A DNA stretch of 64,000 nt, taken from DRWZ01 sp964601505. GTDB lineage: Bacteria > Calescibacteriota > Calescibacteriia > Calescibacteriales > Calescibacteriaceae. A program made the position numbers and the translations under genes. The stretch covers positions 1 to 64,000 of the forward strand of contig CAZRNR010000003.1 of the NCBI GenBank assembly GCA_964601505.1, given 5' to 3'. The notes beneath the pieces were generated by a model that saw only the letters and a program-made list of their open reading frames with translations, did not search any database and was not told the DNA's origin. Positions 8,450 through 19,111 of this stretch are shown piece after piece (the stretch's first letter is position 1; each line of letters opens with the position of its first letter).

Positions 8450-10072
8450 TCAGCATCTTCCGAATTTTCTCTCGAGTTCTTCTATATCAAGTTTTATAAC
8501 TGCGGTTCTACCGTGTGGGCATTTTTGATTTGGATCAAAATCTTCAAGTATCTTCATTATGTCCCAAATTTCAAGTCGGTCTCCAGTCCTTATTACAGTC
8601 CTGCAACATATGTTCGCAAGAAATTTTTCAATTTTTCTTATCTCAAATCCATCTGCAAATTCCTCTAAAAACTCTCCCAGATCTACACCAGATAAGTAAT
8701 ACGGTATTGAAAATATCTTTACCTTTGATTCCTCTAAGATTGGGACCAGATGCAAACCTATTTTCTCAAAATCTTCTTTTCTATCTATTATCTTGAGTAT
8801 TGTGCTTTTGGGAATGGATATCTCGTAAGGTATTGCAAATCTAAGGATTTCCCTTTTATCTATATTCAAGAACTTTTCCTTAAGTTCCCTGAAATATTTC
8901 CCCTCGTGATAGGCATGAAGATCTACAAAATATATCTCTCCTTCAAAATCTACCATAGCAAATATCCCTTTTAATATGGTTATCACTTTTACGGTCGGTT
9001 TTTTCGCTTTCGCCTCGTCTAATATTTTTAAACTCTCTTCTTTTTTTATTTCAAAAGGTTTTATTTCTGGCTCACTAAAAGTTTCTTGTTCAATATGTGG
9101 AATAATGGTTTGGGGAAATTTATGTCTTATCGCTTCTTCAATTGCAGTTATCACTATTTCCCTTATTTTTGCGGGAGCTCTCCATCTTATCTCTGTTTTG
9201 GTGGGATTAACATTTACATCATACATTTCTGGAGGAGTTGTTAGGAAGATTATATAATCGGAGTTTTTCAAAAAATTAAATTTTGATATAGCTGAAAATA
9301 CAGTCTTATCTCTGACATATCTTTTGTTTACGAAAATCCATTTCCCAATCCCGCTCTTTTCTCTCCATATTATACCTTCAATGCTGATGTTTCCGACCTG
9401 GAACAAGATCTCTATAGTATCTTTTTTTGTATCTCCAAAGATTGTTTTTATTGTTTCCTCAAGTGATCTTTTAGGTTTTAAGTTTAAAAATACTTCCCCA
9501 TCCTTCAAAAGCTTTAAACCTATATCTGGTAATGCCAAAGCGTATCTTGTCATGACATCTAATACATAAGAAAATTCAACTTGATCTGTTGATAGAAATT
9601 TTTTTCTTGCAGGTGTATTGAAGAAAAGATCTTTGACTATAACATGCGTACCGGGTTCCATATATATCTTTTTGATGTGTTTTATCTTCCCACCTTCTGC
9701 AAAAATTTCTACTCCTAGTTCATCTTGTTCCCTCCTTGTTCTTATTGTTGTTTTTGATACTAAAGAGATTGAGTGCAATGCTTCCCCTCTGAAACCAAAT
9801 GTCGTGATTGAATTTAGATCTTCCTCTTTTGATATTTTGCTCGTTGCGTGTTTCTGAATAGATAAAGTTGCATCTTTTTCGGACATTCCTTCACCATTGT
9901 CAAATACAGAAATAAATTCTTTGCCTTTGATATTCACTTCTATCTCTGTTGCATTTGCATCTATTGAATTTTCTACAAGCTCTTTGACAACCGCTGATGG
10001 CCTATCTATTACCTCACCAGCAGCAATAAGAGAAGCAATCCTCTCTGGAAGAATTATTATTTTCTGTTCCAT
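8450..10072 (-). CDS. mutL: DNA mismatch repair protein MutL
   Basis: GHKL ATPase that links mismatch recognition to strand incision. N-terminal motifs are ENSIDANATEI, DNGEGM and TFGFRGEALHSI, followed by the transducer domain. The C-terminal dimerisation domain carries endonuclease-type motifs: DLHAYHEGKYF in place of DQHAxxERxxYE, NICCRTVIRTGD, and CPHGRTAV near the end. The metal motif is partly degenerate (the second Glu of the consensus is shifted), so nicking activity is likely but not certain. Length (540) is on the short side because the linker is small. mutS is not in the window. The gene is convergent with the FHA-GGDEF gene, with 3 bases between stop codons. Confidence 0.96.
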   Translation of the reverse strand: MEQKIIILPERIASLIAAGEVIDRPSAVVKELVENSIDANATEIEVNIKGKEFISVFDNGEGMSEKDATLSIQKHATSKISKEEDLNSITTFGFRGEALHSISLVSKTTIRTRREQDELGVEIFAEGGKIKHIKKIYMEPGTHVIVKDLFFNTPARKKFLSTDQVEFSYVLDVMTRYALALPDIGLKLLKDGEVFLNLKPKRSLEETIKTIFGDTKKDTIEILFQVGNISIEGIIWREKSGIGKWIFVNKRYVRDKTVFSAISKFNFLKNSDYIIFLTTPPEMYDVNVNPTKTEIRWRAPAKIREIVITAIEEAIRHKFPQTIIPHIEQETFSEPEIKPFEIKKEESLKILDEAKAKKPTVKVITILKGIFAMVDFEGEIYFVDLHAYHEGKYFRELKEKFLNIDKREILRFAIPYEISIPKSTILKIIDRKEDFEKIGLHLVPILEESKVKIFSIPYYLSGVDLGEFLEEFADGFEIRKIEKFLANICCRTVIRTGDRLEIWDIMKILEDFDPNQKCPHGRTAVIKLDIEELERKFGRC

Positions 10073-10125
10073 GCTTAACCAAAAATAATAAATTTTGATT
10101 TTCTTTAGATAATTTTTTAATAACT

Positions 10126-11235
10126 GTGGATAAAAATTCTAAAATCGTCGTTTTAGGTGTTAGTGGTCTTGTTGGAGGAGCTATAACCAGAAAGCTCATT
10201 GAAAAAGGATATACAAATATCATAGGTGTATATCACACAAGGAAACCTTTAATAGATGTAGAACTCATAAAGCTTGACGTCATGAGGCAACAGGAGACTG
10301 AAGATTTTTTCAGAGAAATAAAACCAGAATACGTTTTTTTAGCTGCTTCTAAGGTTGGGGGAATATATGCAAACAACACCTATAAAGCAGATTTCATATA
10401 TCAAAATATTATTATTGCTGCTAATGTTATTCATTCTGCCTTTAAGTTTGGCGTCAAGAAGCTACTCAACCTTGGATCTTCCTGTATATATCCAAGAAAT
10501 TCACCTCAACCTATGAAAGAAGAATATTTATTGACAGATACTCTTGAACCTACGAACGAACCTTATGCTATAGCTAAGATATCTGCAATAAAGATGTGTA
10601 GATACTACAATGAGCAGTACAAAACAAATTTCATATCTGCAATGCCTACTAATCTTTATGGCCCGGGAGATAATTTTGACCTTATGGATTCTCATGTTCT
10701 TGCTGCTTTGATAAGGAAGTTCCACCTTGGGAAGCTCCTGAGGAATAAAGACTGGGAAATGCTTTTTTTTGACTTGAAAAAAAGACCTTTGAAGGAATTA
10801 GACCACCGAAAAGCTACCAACGAAGAAATAGTTTCTGTATTGAGTAAATATGGTATAACTGCGGATGCTCTATATATATGGGGTAGTGGAGAAGTTTTCA
10901 GAGAATTCCTATATGTTGATGATCTTGCTGATGCTTGTGTTTTTCTTATGGAAAAGATAGATTCTGAAGCTATGCGAGAGATATCTCCAGATTATTTTGT
11001 TAATGTTGGGGTGGGGGAGGATATTAAGATCAATGATTTAGCTAATATAGTGAAGGAAACAATTGGTTTTGAAGGAGGAATTGAACACGATTTTTCAAAG
11101 CCAGATGGTGTTCCGAGAAAACTCCTTGATATAAGTAAAATTAGAGCACTGGGGTGGGAGCCAAAATTCAGGAACCTAAAGGAAGGGATAAGAAAGACTT
11201 ATGAATGGTATTTACAAGACATTCTGAAGAGCTAA
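10126..11235 (+). CDS. NAD-dependent epimerase, GDP-L-fucose synthase-like
   Basis: Extended short-chain dehydrogenase closest in pattern to Fcl/WcaG, which converts GDP-4-keto-6-deoxymannose to GDP-L-fucose for surface polysaccharides. The Rossmann motif GVSGLVGGAI is at 9-18; AASKVGGIYANN, GSSCIYP and the catalytic YxxxK as YAIAK are present, followed by PTNLYGPGDNF and the substrate region FREFLYVDDLA. At 369 residues it is about 50 longer than typical Fcl because of an insert around 205-245. The start is GTG with no alternative ATG nearby. It is not in a sugar-nucleotide cluster, so the exact sugar is inferred. No ribosome site is seen. Confidence 0.85.
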   Translation: MDKNSKIVVLGVSGLVGGAITRKLIEKGYTNIIGVYHTRKPLIDVELIKLDVMRQQETEDFFREIKPEYVFLAASKVGGIYANNTYKADFIYQNIIIAANVIHSAFKFGVKKLLNLGSSCIYPRNSPQPMKEEYLLTDTLEPTNEPYAIAKISAIKMCRYYNEQYKTNFISAMPTNLYGPGDNFDLMDSHVLAALIRKFHLGKLLRNKDWEMLFFDLKKRPLKELDHRKATNEEIVSVLSKYGITADALYIWGSGEVFREFLYVDDLADACVFLMEKIDSEAMREISPDYFVNVGVGEDIKINDLANIVKETIGFEGGIEHDFSKPDGVPRKLLDISKIRALGWEPKFRNLKEGIRKTYEWYLQDILKS

Positions 11236-11301
11236 ATATTTTACCTTCTGCTAATTCTGATTTTTTTCTTTTATATTTCTTTTTTGTTTGTTATTTGCAT
11301 A

Positions 11302-11385
11302 GCCGAGGTGGCGGAATTGGCAGACGCGTAGGACTCAGGATCCTATGGGGGTTTCCCCGTGCGGGTTCAACTCCCGCCCTCGGCA
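11302..11385 (+). tRNA. tRNA-Leu (anticodon CAG)
   Basis: The acceptor stem GCCGAGG pairs with CCTCGGC, discriminator A. The anticodon stem TAGGA/TCCTA encloses a loop with CAG. A long variable arm (TGGGGG/CCCC type) marks a class II tRNA. The T arm GCGGG-TTCAACT-CCCGC is perfect. CCA is not encoded and must be added. Confidence 0.97.
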
Positions 11386-11395
11386 CTTCATCAAC

Positions 11396-11815
11396 TTGCC
11401 AGAATTCAAAAAGTTCAGAAAAATCGCTCTGATCTGGTCTTTCTCTCATTTTCTACTTGCAACTTTGTTTATCCCACTTCACAAAACCTTATTACTCTTC
11501 TTCAATATTGTCTCGGATGTTTTAGGATTCCCCTTTGAGATGCTTCCATTGCCTTCAGAAAAATTCTGGTTTGCTTTCTCTCTTTCCGCTTTTTATACCG
11601 TCTCTTTCTCTGCCTTTTATGCATCTTTATCTCGTGAAAATGTTTTTGCCTGGGTGCCGATTATAGTTTCAAAATTCGTTTCATCCTCTATGCTTTTTTT
11701 CTTCTTCATCACAGATGTTAGAGCATTGGCTTATATTCTCGGAGCTTCATTTGAGTTTTCGCTTTTAATAATTTCAATCTACATCTGGAAAAAGTATAAA
11801 GATATCAATTCCTAG
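11396..11815 (+). CDS. Hypothetical polytopic membrane protein
   Basis: The frame stays open into the tRNA-Leu gene, so the ATG at 11345 cannot be the start. The first plausible codon after the tRNA is TTG at 11396, giving about 139 residues (LPEFKKFRKIALIW...). Three or four hydrophobic segments are visible, with a basic end (WKKYKD). The arrangement (small, very hydrophobic, four helices, directly before a cell-division/wall-cluster gene) resembles MreD-type or small integral membrane proteins, but I see no diagnostic motif and assign no function. Its stop lies one base before rsmH, so the two are probably co-transcribed. Confidence 0.6.
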   Translation: MPEFKKFRKIALIWSFSHFLLATLFIPLHKTLLLFFNIVSDVLGFPFEMLPLPSEKFWFAFSLSAFYTVSFSAFYASLSRENVFAWVPIIVSKFVSSSMLFFFFITDVRALAYILGASFEFSLLIISIYIWKKYKDINS

Positions 11816-11816
11816 T

Positions 11817-12731
11817 ATGCATATTCCTGTTTTAGCCAAAGAAGTCATAGAAATTTTGAATCCCAAAGAGGGAGATTTTGTCTTTGATCTCACTTTGGGA
11901 GCTGGTGGGCACTCTATAGAGTTTGCAAAAAAAATAGGTAAAAACGGAATACTTGTTGGAGTAGATATTGATGAAGATATGATTTCACTGGCTGAACAGA
12001 GATTGTTAAATTTAGATAAAGAATTTAGGCCAAAAATGCTACTTGTTCGTTCAAATTTTTCTCGTTTAGATGAAATAATTGAAGAGATAAAGCGGCAGGA
12101 GAGGATAGAAATTCTGCCGGACATATTCTTTGCTGATCTTGGAATATCTTCTTATCATTTTGAATGGTCTCATAAAGGTTTCTCTCTGAATAAGGCTGGT
12201 CCTCTTGATATGCGTCTTTCAAAAGATATAAAGCTCACTGCACAAGATGTAGTTATGAAATTCCCAAAAAAGAAATTGGAATATATATTTCGGGAATATG
12301 GAGAAGAAAGTTTCGCAAAAGATATAGCAGAAAAGATTATCAATGAGAGAAAGAAGAAAGAAATAAAAACAACCCTTGAACTTGCGGAATTAGTTAAGGA
12401 TGTATATAGATCAAAAGGAGTTTTTCCAAAAATCCATCCCGCAACAAAGGTATTTATGGCTTTGCGTATATTCATAAACAATGAACTTGAGAACCTCGAA
12501 ACTTTGCTTGAAAAAATACCTATGTATTCAAAAAGAGGGACACGTGTTGGGATAATTTCATTTCATTCTTTAGAAGACAGAATTGTAAAGCAGAAGTTCA
12601 AAGAATGGAATAAATCAGGTCTTGGTTTTTTATTGGTGAAAAATATTATTACTCCTTCGGAAGAGGAGATAATTATAAATCCACGTTCAAGAAGTGCTAA
12701 GTTTCGGGCTTTTTGTTTCAATTTGTCATAG
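11817..12731 (+). CDS. rsmH: 16S rRNA (cytosine-1402-N4)-methyltransferase
   Basis: Also called MraW. It methylates C1402 in the ribosomal P site using S-adenosylmethionine. It begins MHIPVLAKEVIEIL, has the SAM motif DLTLGAGGHS (about 24-33), DLGISSYHFE, GPLDMRL and the C-terminal ISFHSLEDRIVKQKFK signature. At 304 residues it is full length. In most bacteria it opens the dcw cluster; here murF and mraY lie 46 kb away and no ftsL or ftsI follows. Translation is probably coupled to the membrane-protein gene one base upstream. Confidence 0.97.
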   Translation: MHIPVLAKEVIEILNPKEGDFVFDLTLGAGGHSIEFAKKIGKNGILVGVDIDEDMISLAEQRLLNLDKEFRPKMLLVRSNFSRLDEIIEEIKRQERIEILPDIFFADLGISSYHFEWSHKGFSLNKAGPLDMRLSKDIKLTAQDVVMKFPKKKLEYIFREYGEESFAKDIAEKIINERKKKEIKTTLELAELVKDVYRSKGVFPKIHPATKVFMALRIFINNELENLETLLEKIPMYSKRGTRVGIISFHSLEDRIVKQKFKEWNKSGLGFLLVKNIITPSEEEIIINPRSRSAKFRAFCFNLS

Positions 12732-12777
12732 ATAAAAATTTTTTTAATGCTTCGTTTCGGAATTATGGTATTGAAAA

Positions 12778-12847
12778 AAGTGTTTCGTAAAGCTTGGCAT
12801 GTATACGCATCGAAGCAGATTATCCTAGACACTTGTTTCCATTTTTT
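12778..12847 (+). terminator. Possible hairpin terminator after rsmH
   Basis: An outer stem AAGTGT (12778-12783) / ACACTT (12829-12834) encloses GCTT/AAGC and ATG/CAT pairs, and is followed by GTTTCCATTTTTT. The long, interrupted stem makes it uncertain whether this is a terminator or another RNA structure. Confidence 0.3.
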
Positions 12848-13010
12848 GAAGTTTTCTTTGTTATGTTAGTTGACAATCGAGAAAACTTTTAATTTATGAT
12901 GACTTCAAGTTTTTTCAATCAATATGTGTATTATGATATAAATTTTGTTCAATTTCTCCGTTTAATAGTTTTAATTGAATGCTGTGGATTTTATTTCTGG
13001 ATAGTAAAGA

Positions 13011-13562
13011 TCATGTTTTTGCTTTTAATTTGAATTCTTTTATATTTTTGTATATTGGTCCGGAAGGTGTTAAGACACTCTCAAAAAGAATGAATTCATT
13101 AACAAAGAATTCTCCAAAGCTTATGTTCTCCTTCATAAGTTCCTTTATTTTTGCTGATGGATTCCCATTTTTTACTCTGCCAATGGTTATATGGGAAACA
13201 AAATTTTTTTCTTCTTCAAATTTTAGCTTTTTAAGGGCTCTGTCTAATATTTTCTTGAGTTCATATATTTCGCTTGAGATAGCTCCAATCCATATTACTC
13301 TTGGATAATCCACAGATGGAAATACTCCTATGTTTTTAACCTCTACTTTAAAGATGGAGAATGAGATTGAGCTTAAATCTTCAATTATTTCCTGTATCTT
13401 CTCTTCTTCTACTTCTCCTAAGAATTTTAGAGTTATATGTAGATTTTCTTGCTCTACGGTTTTTAAATTTGGTAATTTTGAAATACTTTTTTCTTTCAAG
13501 AATCTTATAATCTTTTCAGAAATTTCGTTTGGTATTTTTATTCCTATAAATGTTCTTGGCAT
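13011..13562 (-). CDS. thpR: RNA 2',3'-cyclic phosphodiesterase (2'-5' ligase family)
   Basis: LigT/ThpR protein of the 2H phosphoesterase superfamily that opens 2',3'-cyclic phosphates or joins 2'-5' RNA ends. The two catalytic HxT motifs are present as LHITLKFLGEV (about residues 46-56) and SHITIGRVKNG (about 129-139). Length (183) is typical. It begins with MPRTFIGIKIP and overlaps the end of rdgB by 19 bases, so both are one transcription unit. The cellular RNA substrate is unknown even in well-studied species. Confidence 0.92.
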   Translation of the reverse strand: MPRTFIGIKIPNEISEKIIRFLKEKSISKLPNLKTVEQENLHITLKFLGEVEEEKIQEIIEDLSSISFSIFKVEVKNIGVFPSVDYPRVIWIGAISSEIYELKKILDRALKKLKFEEEKNFVSHITIGRVKNGNPSAKIKELMKENISFGEFFVNEFILFESVLTPSGPIYKNIKEFKLKAKT

Positions 13563-14149
13563 ATTTTCTTTATTAGGTCTTTTAACTTCACTATAGATCT
13601 TTTTCTATGAGATACTTTTGTTTTTTCTTCTATGGTCGCTTCTCCAAATGTCTTATTTATCTCGTGAGAGAAAAATATAGGGTCATATCCGAAACCTCCG
13701 TTTCCTCTAATGGTATTTGTTATTTCTCCCCATGTATATCCGAATTCGTAGAACCATGTTTTCTTAAACAGAATCATTGCACAAGATACATATCTTGCGC
13801 TTCTATTTGCCTTGTTATTCATAAGTTCAAGTATATGGATACACCTTTCTCTATCACTTGCTTCTGGTGCCGGAACAATGGAAGAATCTTTTCCGGGGTA
13901 TCCTCCCAAAGCTGATATCTCAATACCTGAATCTTCTGAAATTATAGGTATGTCTTTGATTCTTTCTGACCACCAAAGAGCTTTTATGAGAGCGTTTTGT
14001 TCATATGTCTTTCCTGTTTCCGGAATCTTATGCTTTTCCTCTGGTATTACTATCTCTATTTTATGATTTATCTCCTCTGATATCTGGTTTAATATGAGCT
14101 TTATCTCTTCAATCTTTCCTCTATTTTGAGTTGCTAAAAATATTCTCAT
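13544..14149 (-). CDS. rdgB: XTP/dITP diphosphatase (Ham1/RdgB)
   Basis: Removes non-canonical purine triphosphates (XTP, ITP, dITP) from the nucleotide pool. The likely start is the ATG giving MRIFLATQNRGKIEEI; an in-frame ATG five codons upstream (14164) is also possible. Family motifs are SEDSGIEISALGGYPGKDS, GNGGFGYDPIFF and the C-terminal SHRKRSI. Length is about 201 residues. It overlaps thpR by 19 bases. Confidence 0.94.
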   Translation of the reverse strand: MRIFLATQNRGKIEEIKLILNQISEEINHKIEIVIPEEKHKIPETGKTYEQNALIKALWWSERIKDIPIISEDSGIEISALGGYPGKDSSIVPAPEASDRERCIHILELMNNKANRSARYVSCAMILFKKTWFYEFGYTWGEITNTIRGNGGFGYDPIFFSHEINKTFGEATIEEKTKVSHRKRSIVKLKDLIKKICQEHL

Positions 14150-14210
14150 CTTTTTATTCAACAAAATAGTAAAATAAAAAACTAAAAGAATAAAAATTTA
14201 GCTTATCATT

Positions 14211-14690
14211 ATGAATTTTGAAATTTCAAATCTTTTTTCTTTTGCAGGTGTGTTTATAATTCTTTTTTCTATCTTCATATCATTTTTTATTTCCCGAGAA
14301 GTAAAGACAAGTTTCTCATATTTAATTTCATTTCTGATAATTCTGACCGGAATCTTTGTTGTTTTGAAAGATGAGAGGAAAACTTTAATAAACCAACTTG
14401 AAGCATCTGGAGATATTAATTCTCTCTACAAACTTGCAAGCATTTATCAAAGTGAGGAAAATGTTCCAGAACTTATAAGAGTATATACCAGGATAATAGA
14501 AAAGAATCCTGAAGATGAAACAGCGCTTTTGAATCTATCTGTTCTTATGATTCATACCGGGAATAAAGAAATAGGTCTTCAGTTAGCGAAAAAGGTCATA
14601 AGTATAAATCCAGAAAATAAGCGAGCAAAGGAGATAATAGAAATTCTTATGGATTCCAAGATTAAGCAAAAGGGTGATTCTGAAAGATGA
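14211..14690 (+). CDS. TPR-containing membrane protein
   Basis: Small 159-residue protein with two N-terminal membrane helices (about 10-28 and 34-50) and a C-terminal tetratricopeptide repeat pair, with one clear TPR around 85-118 (RIIEKNPEDETALLNLSVLM) and a second to about 150. This resembles CcmI/LapB-type scaffold proteins, in which the TPR sits on one side of the membrane and binds a partner, but there is no cytochrome-maturation gene nearby. Function unknown. It shares its orientation with nadD and cobU downstream. Confidence 0.65.
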   Translation: MNFEISNLFSFAGVFIILFSIFISFFISREVKTSFSYLISFLIILTGIFVVLKDERKTLINQLEASGDINSLYKLASIYQSEENVPELIRVYTRIIEKNPEDETALLNLSVLMIHTGNKEIGLQLAKKVISINPENKRAKEIIEILMDSKIKQKGDSER

Positions 14691-14730
14691 ATCAAGTATT
14701 TTTTAATCTGTGTATATATATTTTAGACAG

Positions 14731-15300
14731 ATGAGAATAGGATTAATAGGGGGAACTTTTGATCCTCCTCACATTGCTCATCTTATTGGGGCAAGGCGAG
14801 CTTTAGAACAGCTTAATCTTGATTGTGTTATTTTTGTCCCAAACAATATACCTCCTCATAAACCACCTGCTGAAGCCGGACAAATTGATAGGTTAGAAAT
14901 GGTAAAACTCGCAATTGAAGGAGAAAAAGGATTTGAGGTTTCTGATTTTGAAATAAAATCTGGAGGAATTTCCTATACATTTCGCACAGTTGAATACTTT
15001 CACAGTCAGGTGTCTGAGATATACTTACTTTTGGGAGAGGATTCTTTGAAAAGTTTCCATAAATGGAAGAACTATGAAAGAATTTTACAACTGGCGCATT
15101 TAGCCTGGTTTCCACGAGCGGGCAAAGAAATTCATGAAGTATCTCCAGAAATTTTAAGTAGAGCCATCAAGATCGATTCAGAAATCATTCATATATCTTC
15201 AACAAAAATAAGGGAGCTTATAAAAAAGGGTTTTTCTATAAAGTGGCTTGTTCCTGATAAGGTGATTGAGTATATTTATGATAAAAAATTGTATTTTTGA
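14731..15300 (+). CDS. nadD: Nicotinate-nucleotide adenylyltransferase
   Basis: Transfers AMP from ATP to nicotinate mononucleotide in NAD synthesis. It has the nucleotidyltransferase signature GGTFDPPHIAH near the N-terminus and ISSTKIREL near the C-terminus. I choose the ATG at 14731 (MRIGLIGGTFDPPH); an upstream in-frame GTG at 14710 would add a non-homologous tail. A TATATT hexamer lies 8 bases before this ATG and there is no ribosome site. Length is 189 residues, normal. A rsfS gene, often next to nadD, is absent. Confidence 0.95.
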   Translation: MRIGLIGGTFDPPHIAHLIGARRALEQLNLDCVIFVPNNIPPHKPPAEAGQIDRLEMVKLAIEGEKGFEVSDFEIKSGGISYTFRTVEYFHSQVSEIYLLLGEDSLKSFHKWKNYERILQLAHLAWFPRAGKEIHEVSPEILSRAIKIDSEIIHISSTKIRELIKKGFSIKWLVPDKVIEYIYDKKLYF

Positions 15301-15312
15301 GTCTGTTGATAT

Positions 15313-15837
15313 ATGAAAATATTTATAACCGGTGGAGTAGGGAGCGGTAAAAGTTCCTTTGCTCTTAGCATTGCCGATAAACTTTCTTCTGAAAGAAAGA
15401 CTAAAAATAAGATCTTCCTCGCTACTGCTATACCTGGGGATGATGAGATATCGGAAAAAATAAAAAAGCATAGATTCCAGAGGGGAGATGATTGGATTAC
15501 CATTGAAGAGCCATACGATATAGCAGGGCATATCAATAATCAATATGATGTTATTCTTCTTGACTGTATTACAATGTGGGTGACAAATTTATTCTTTAGA
15601 TACTTTAAGGAACCAGAAAGGATTGAATTAATTAAAAACTCATTTATCAGGAGTCTTTTGGAATTTCAAAATCTGATAATCATAGTATCTAACGAGACTG
15701 GCTTTGGTATTATTTCTGATAAAAAAGAGATAAGGCATTGGAGTAATCTCCTTTCTGAAGTTAATAGAAGGATTGCTGAGATTTCAGATCAGGTTTATCT
15801 TGTTGTTTCTGGAATACCTATAAAGATAAAGGGATGA
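15313..15837 (+). CDS. cobU: Adenosylcobinamide kinase / adenosylcobinamide-phosphate guanylyltransferase
   Basis: Bifunctional enzyme that phosphorylates adenosylcobinamide and attaches GMP in the lower-loop stage of cobalamin assembly. P-loop GGVGSGKS is at 7-14, followed by the family region FLATAIPGDDE, HRFQRGDDWITIEEP, the LLDCITMW strand and VSNETGFGI. Length is 174 residues, as in characterised CobU. It starts 12 bases after nadD and is probably in the same operon. Two other cobalamin genes (cbiX, cobJ) are elsewhere in the window, so the pathway is dispersed. Confidence 0.93.
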   Translation: MKIFITGGVGSGKSSFALSIADKLSSERKTKNKIFLATAIPGDDEISEKIKKHRFQRGDDWITIEEPYDIAGHINNQYDVILLDCITMWVTNLFFRYFKEPERIELIKNSFIRSLLEFQNLIIIVSNETGFGIISDKKEIRHWSNLLSEVNRRIAEISDQVYLVVSGIPIKIKG

Positions 15838-15894
15838 TTAGTTATTTATATTTCACATTTTCGTTATTTATTTTAAACTTTCTTTTCGTCTGAA

Positions 15895-15900
15895 TAATAT
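15895..15900 (+). promoter_or_regulatory. Putative -10 box of the PLP-lyase gene (leaderless spacing)
   Basis: TAATAT lies 8 bases before ATG with no ribosome site in between, so the transcript would begin at or very close to the start codon. Confidence 0.35.
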
Positions 15901-15908
15901 TAATCCAA

Positions 15909-17288
15909 ATGAAGAAAAAAGGATATAAAAGAATAAGTAGATTATCAAGGGCTGAGAGGATTTTGAAACTTCTCAAGAAGGCGAAGAAGATGGATATAGA
16001 CCCATCAAGTGGTAAGCTTTTTGCCTATGTGTACGAGACAGGCGATTCTGGTTTGAGGAAGATAACGAAAGAGGCAAATAATATGTTTTATGAATCAAAC
16101 TATCTTGATTTTACGGTTTTCAGAAGTGCTATCTTCTTTGAGAAAGAGATACTAAAGTTTGTTAAAGAAATTTTAAATGCTCCGGAAGATTCTGTTGGAA
16201 CTTTTACCTTTGGTGGGACAGAGAGCATAATGTTAGCTGTTAAAGCTGCCAGAGATAAGTTTTTTTCTCTTGGTAAAACCGGAAAACCAGAGCTTATTGT
16301 ACCAATTACGATACATCCGGCATTTTTAAAATCTGCTGATTATCTTGGTTTAGATGTAAAAAGAGTACCTGTTGATTCTAACGGTAGAGTTTTGGTAGAT
16401 GAATTGAAAAAAAGTATAACAGAGAGGACAGCTCTTGTAGCAGTTTCTGCTCCAAACTGGCCGTTTGGTGTAGTTGATCCTGTCGAGGATATTGCAGATA
16501 TTACGCGTGAGTATAAAATTCCTCTTCACGTTGATGCTTGTCTTGGAGGTTTTGTCTTGCCTTTTTTTGAAAGGTTGGGTTTGCCTGTTCGGAAGTTTGA
16601 TTTCAGAGTAAAAGGAGTGACATCTATTTCTGCGGATATACATAAGTATGGATATGCTCCAAAGGGTTCTTCTGTTGTTCTTTTCAGAGATAAGGAGTTG
16701 AAGAAATTTTCGATGTATGTTGATACATCTTCTTTGGGCTATGTATTGGTTAACCAGGTTGTTTTATCATCAAGACCTATTGGTCCTATTGCTTCTGCTT
16801 TTTCTACTTTGGAATATTTCGGTCAGGATGGATATATGGTTTTGGCGAAAAAAATACTGCAAGCGCGTGATAAAATTCTGGATGGTATGATCAAGCTTGG
16901 ATTCTATTCTGTTTTTCCTGTTGAAAGTAATATATTGTGTCTTTCTTCTCGTGTTCATGACCTTATAAATTTCGTTTTGAATATGAAAGCTCTTGGCTGG
17001 CATTTTCATCTGCAGAAAGCGGAGAGACAATTGAACATTCCGCAGACTATTCATTTAGCTGTAAGTCCGATACATGTAAAGCGAGTTGAGGATTTTCTTT
17101 CTGATGCGAAAAAATCTTTGAAGATAAGATGGAACATAGATTTGCAGAGGGATTTGAACGATGTAATTTCTGGAATAATTTCAGGTAAGATTGATCCTGT
17201 TATAATACCTTTGCTTTTGGATTATTTACCCAGTGATTTAGCTGAAGATATGATAAAGGATACTGTGATAAGTTGGTTTAGTGGGTAG
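15909..17288 (+). CDS. PLP-dependent lyase/decarboxylase, sphingosine-1-phosphate lyase-like
   Basis: Group II PLP enzyme of 459 residues. The cofactor lysine is Lys246 in SADIHKYGYAPKGSS, the pattern shared by sphingosine-phosphate lyase and glutamate/tyrosine decarboxylases. TFGGTESIMLAVKAAR, HVDACLGGFVLPF and the RPIGPIAS loop are characteristic. The HKYGYAPKG context and the CLGGF aspartate strand favour the phosphosphingolipid lyase branch over glutamate decarboxylase, but bacterial members of this branch have varied substrates and none can be named. It stands alone between cobU and the rRNA operon. Confidence 0.82.
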   Translation: MKKKGYKRISRLSRAERILKLLKKAKKMDIDPSSGKLFAYVYETGDSGLRKITKEANNMFYESNYLDFTVFRSAIFFEKEILKFVKEILNAPEDSVGTFTFGGTESIMLAVKAARDKFFSLGKTGKPELIVPITIHPAFLKSADYLGLDVKRVPVDSNGRVLVDELKKSITERTALVAVSAPNWPFGVVDPVEDIADITREYKIPLHVDACLGGFVLPFFERLGLPVRKFDFRVKGVTSISADIHKYGYAPKGSSVVLFRDKELKKFSMYVDTSSLGYVLVNQVVLSSRPIGPIASAFSTLEYFGQDGYMVLAKKILQARDKILDGMIKLGFYSVFPVESNILCLSSRVHDLINFVLNMKALGWHFHLQKAERQLNIPQTIHLAVSPIHVKRVEDFLSDAKKSLKIRWNIDLQRDLNDVISGIISGKIDPVIIPLLLDYLPSDLAEDMIKDTVISWFSG

Positions 17289-17355
17289 TGATTTTTGTGT
17301 GTTTTGTTTTTATACAAAAGTTTTTGTTTTTTTACACTTTTGTTTTTTTGCGGAG

Positions 17356-17361
17356 TATAAT
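17356..17361 (+). promoter_or_regulatory. Putative -10 box of the rRNA operon
   Basis: A perfect TATAAT lies about 120 bases before the 16S gene, preceded by T-rich sequence containing a TTTACA about 19 bases upstream. A small GC-rich hairpin (CCGCC-GTGA-GGCGG at about 17383-17396) follows in the leader. It is the only convincing promoter between the PLP-lyase gene and 16S. Confidence 0.5.
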
Positions 17362-17474
17362 AAATAATTGCTGCCAGAAGTTCCGCCGTGAGGCGGGAAT
17401 GGAAGGCCAAGTGGTGGAGAAATTTAGCAATTCAAGATTTAGTGATTCAAGCAAGGGCTGAGTGATAAATTTAC

Positions 17475-19012
<1,538 letters not shown>

Positions 19013-19032
19013 TTCTTTTTTCACTCAGCCCT

Positions 19033-19106
19033 GGGCCCATAGCTCAGCTGGCAAGAGCGTACCCCTGATAAGGGTAAGGTCTCCGGTTCGAATCCGGATG
19101 GGCCCA
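19033..19106 (+). tRNA. tRNA-Ile (anticodon GAT)
   Basis: The acceptor GGGCCCA pairs with TGGGCCC, discriminator A. The anticodon stem TACCC/GGGTA has loop CTGATAA. It lies in the 16S-23S spacer, a standard place. CCA is not encoded (CAC follows), unlike the neighbouring tRNA-Ala. Confidence 0.97.
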
Positions 19107-19111
19107 CACAT

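Noticed and set aside
11205..11432. Open frame across the tRNA-Leu gene and an ATG at 11345 inside it
   Set aside because: The sequence is a tRNA with perfect stems, so starts within it are not usable; the membrane protein is called from TTG at 11396.
12860..12905. TTGACA near 12870 followed by TATGAT as a + strand promoter
   Set aside because: The spacing is about 19 bases and no + strand gene follows before the convergent thpR; likely chance in AT-rich DNA.
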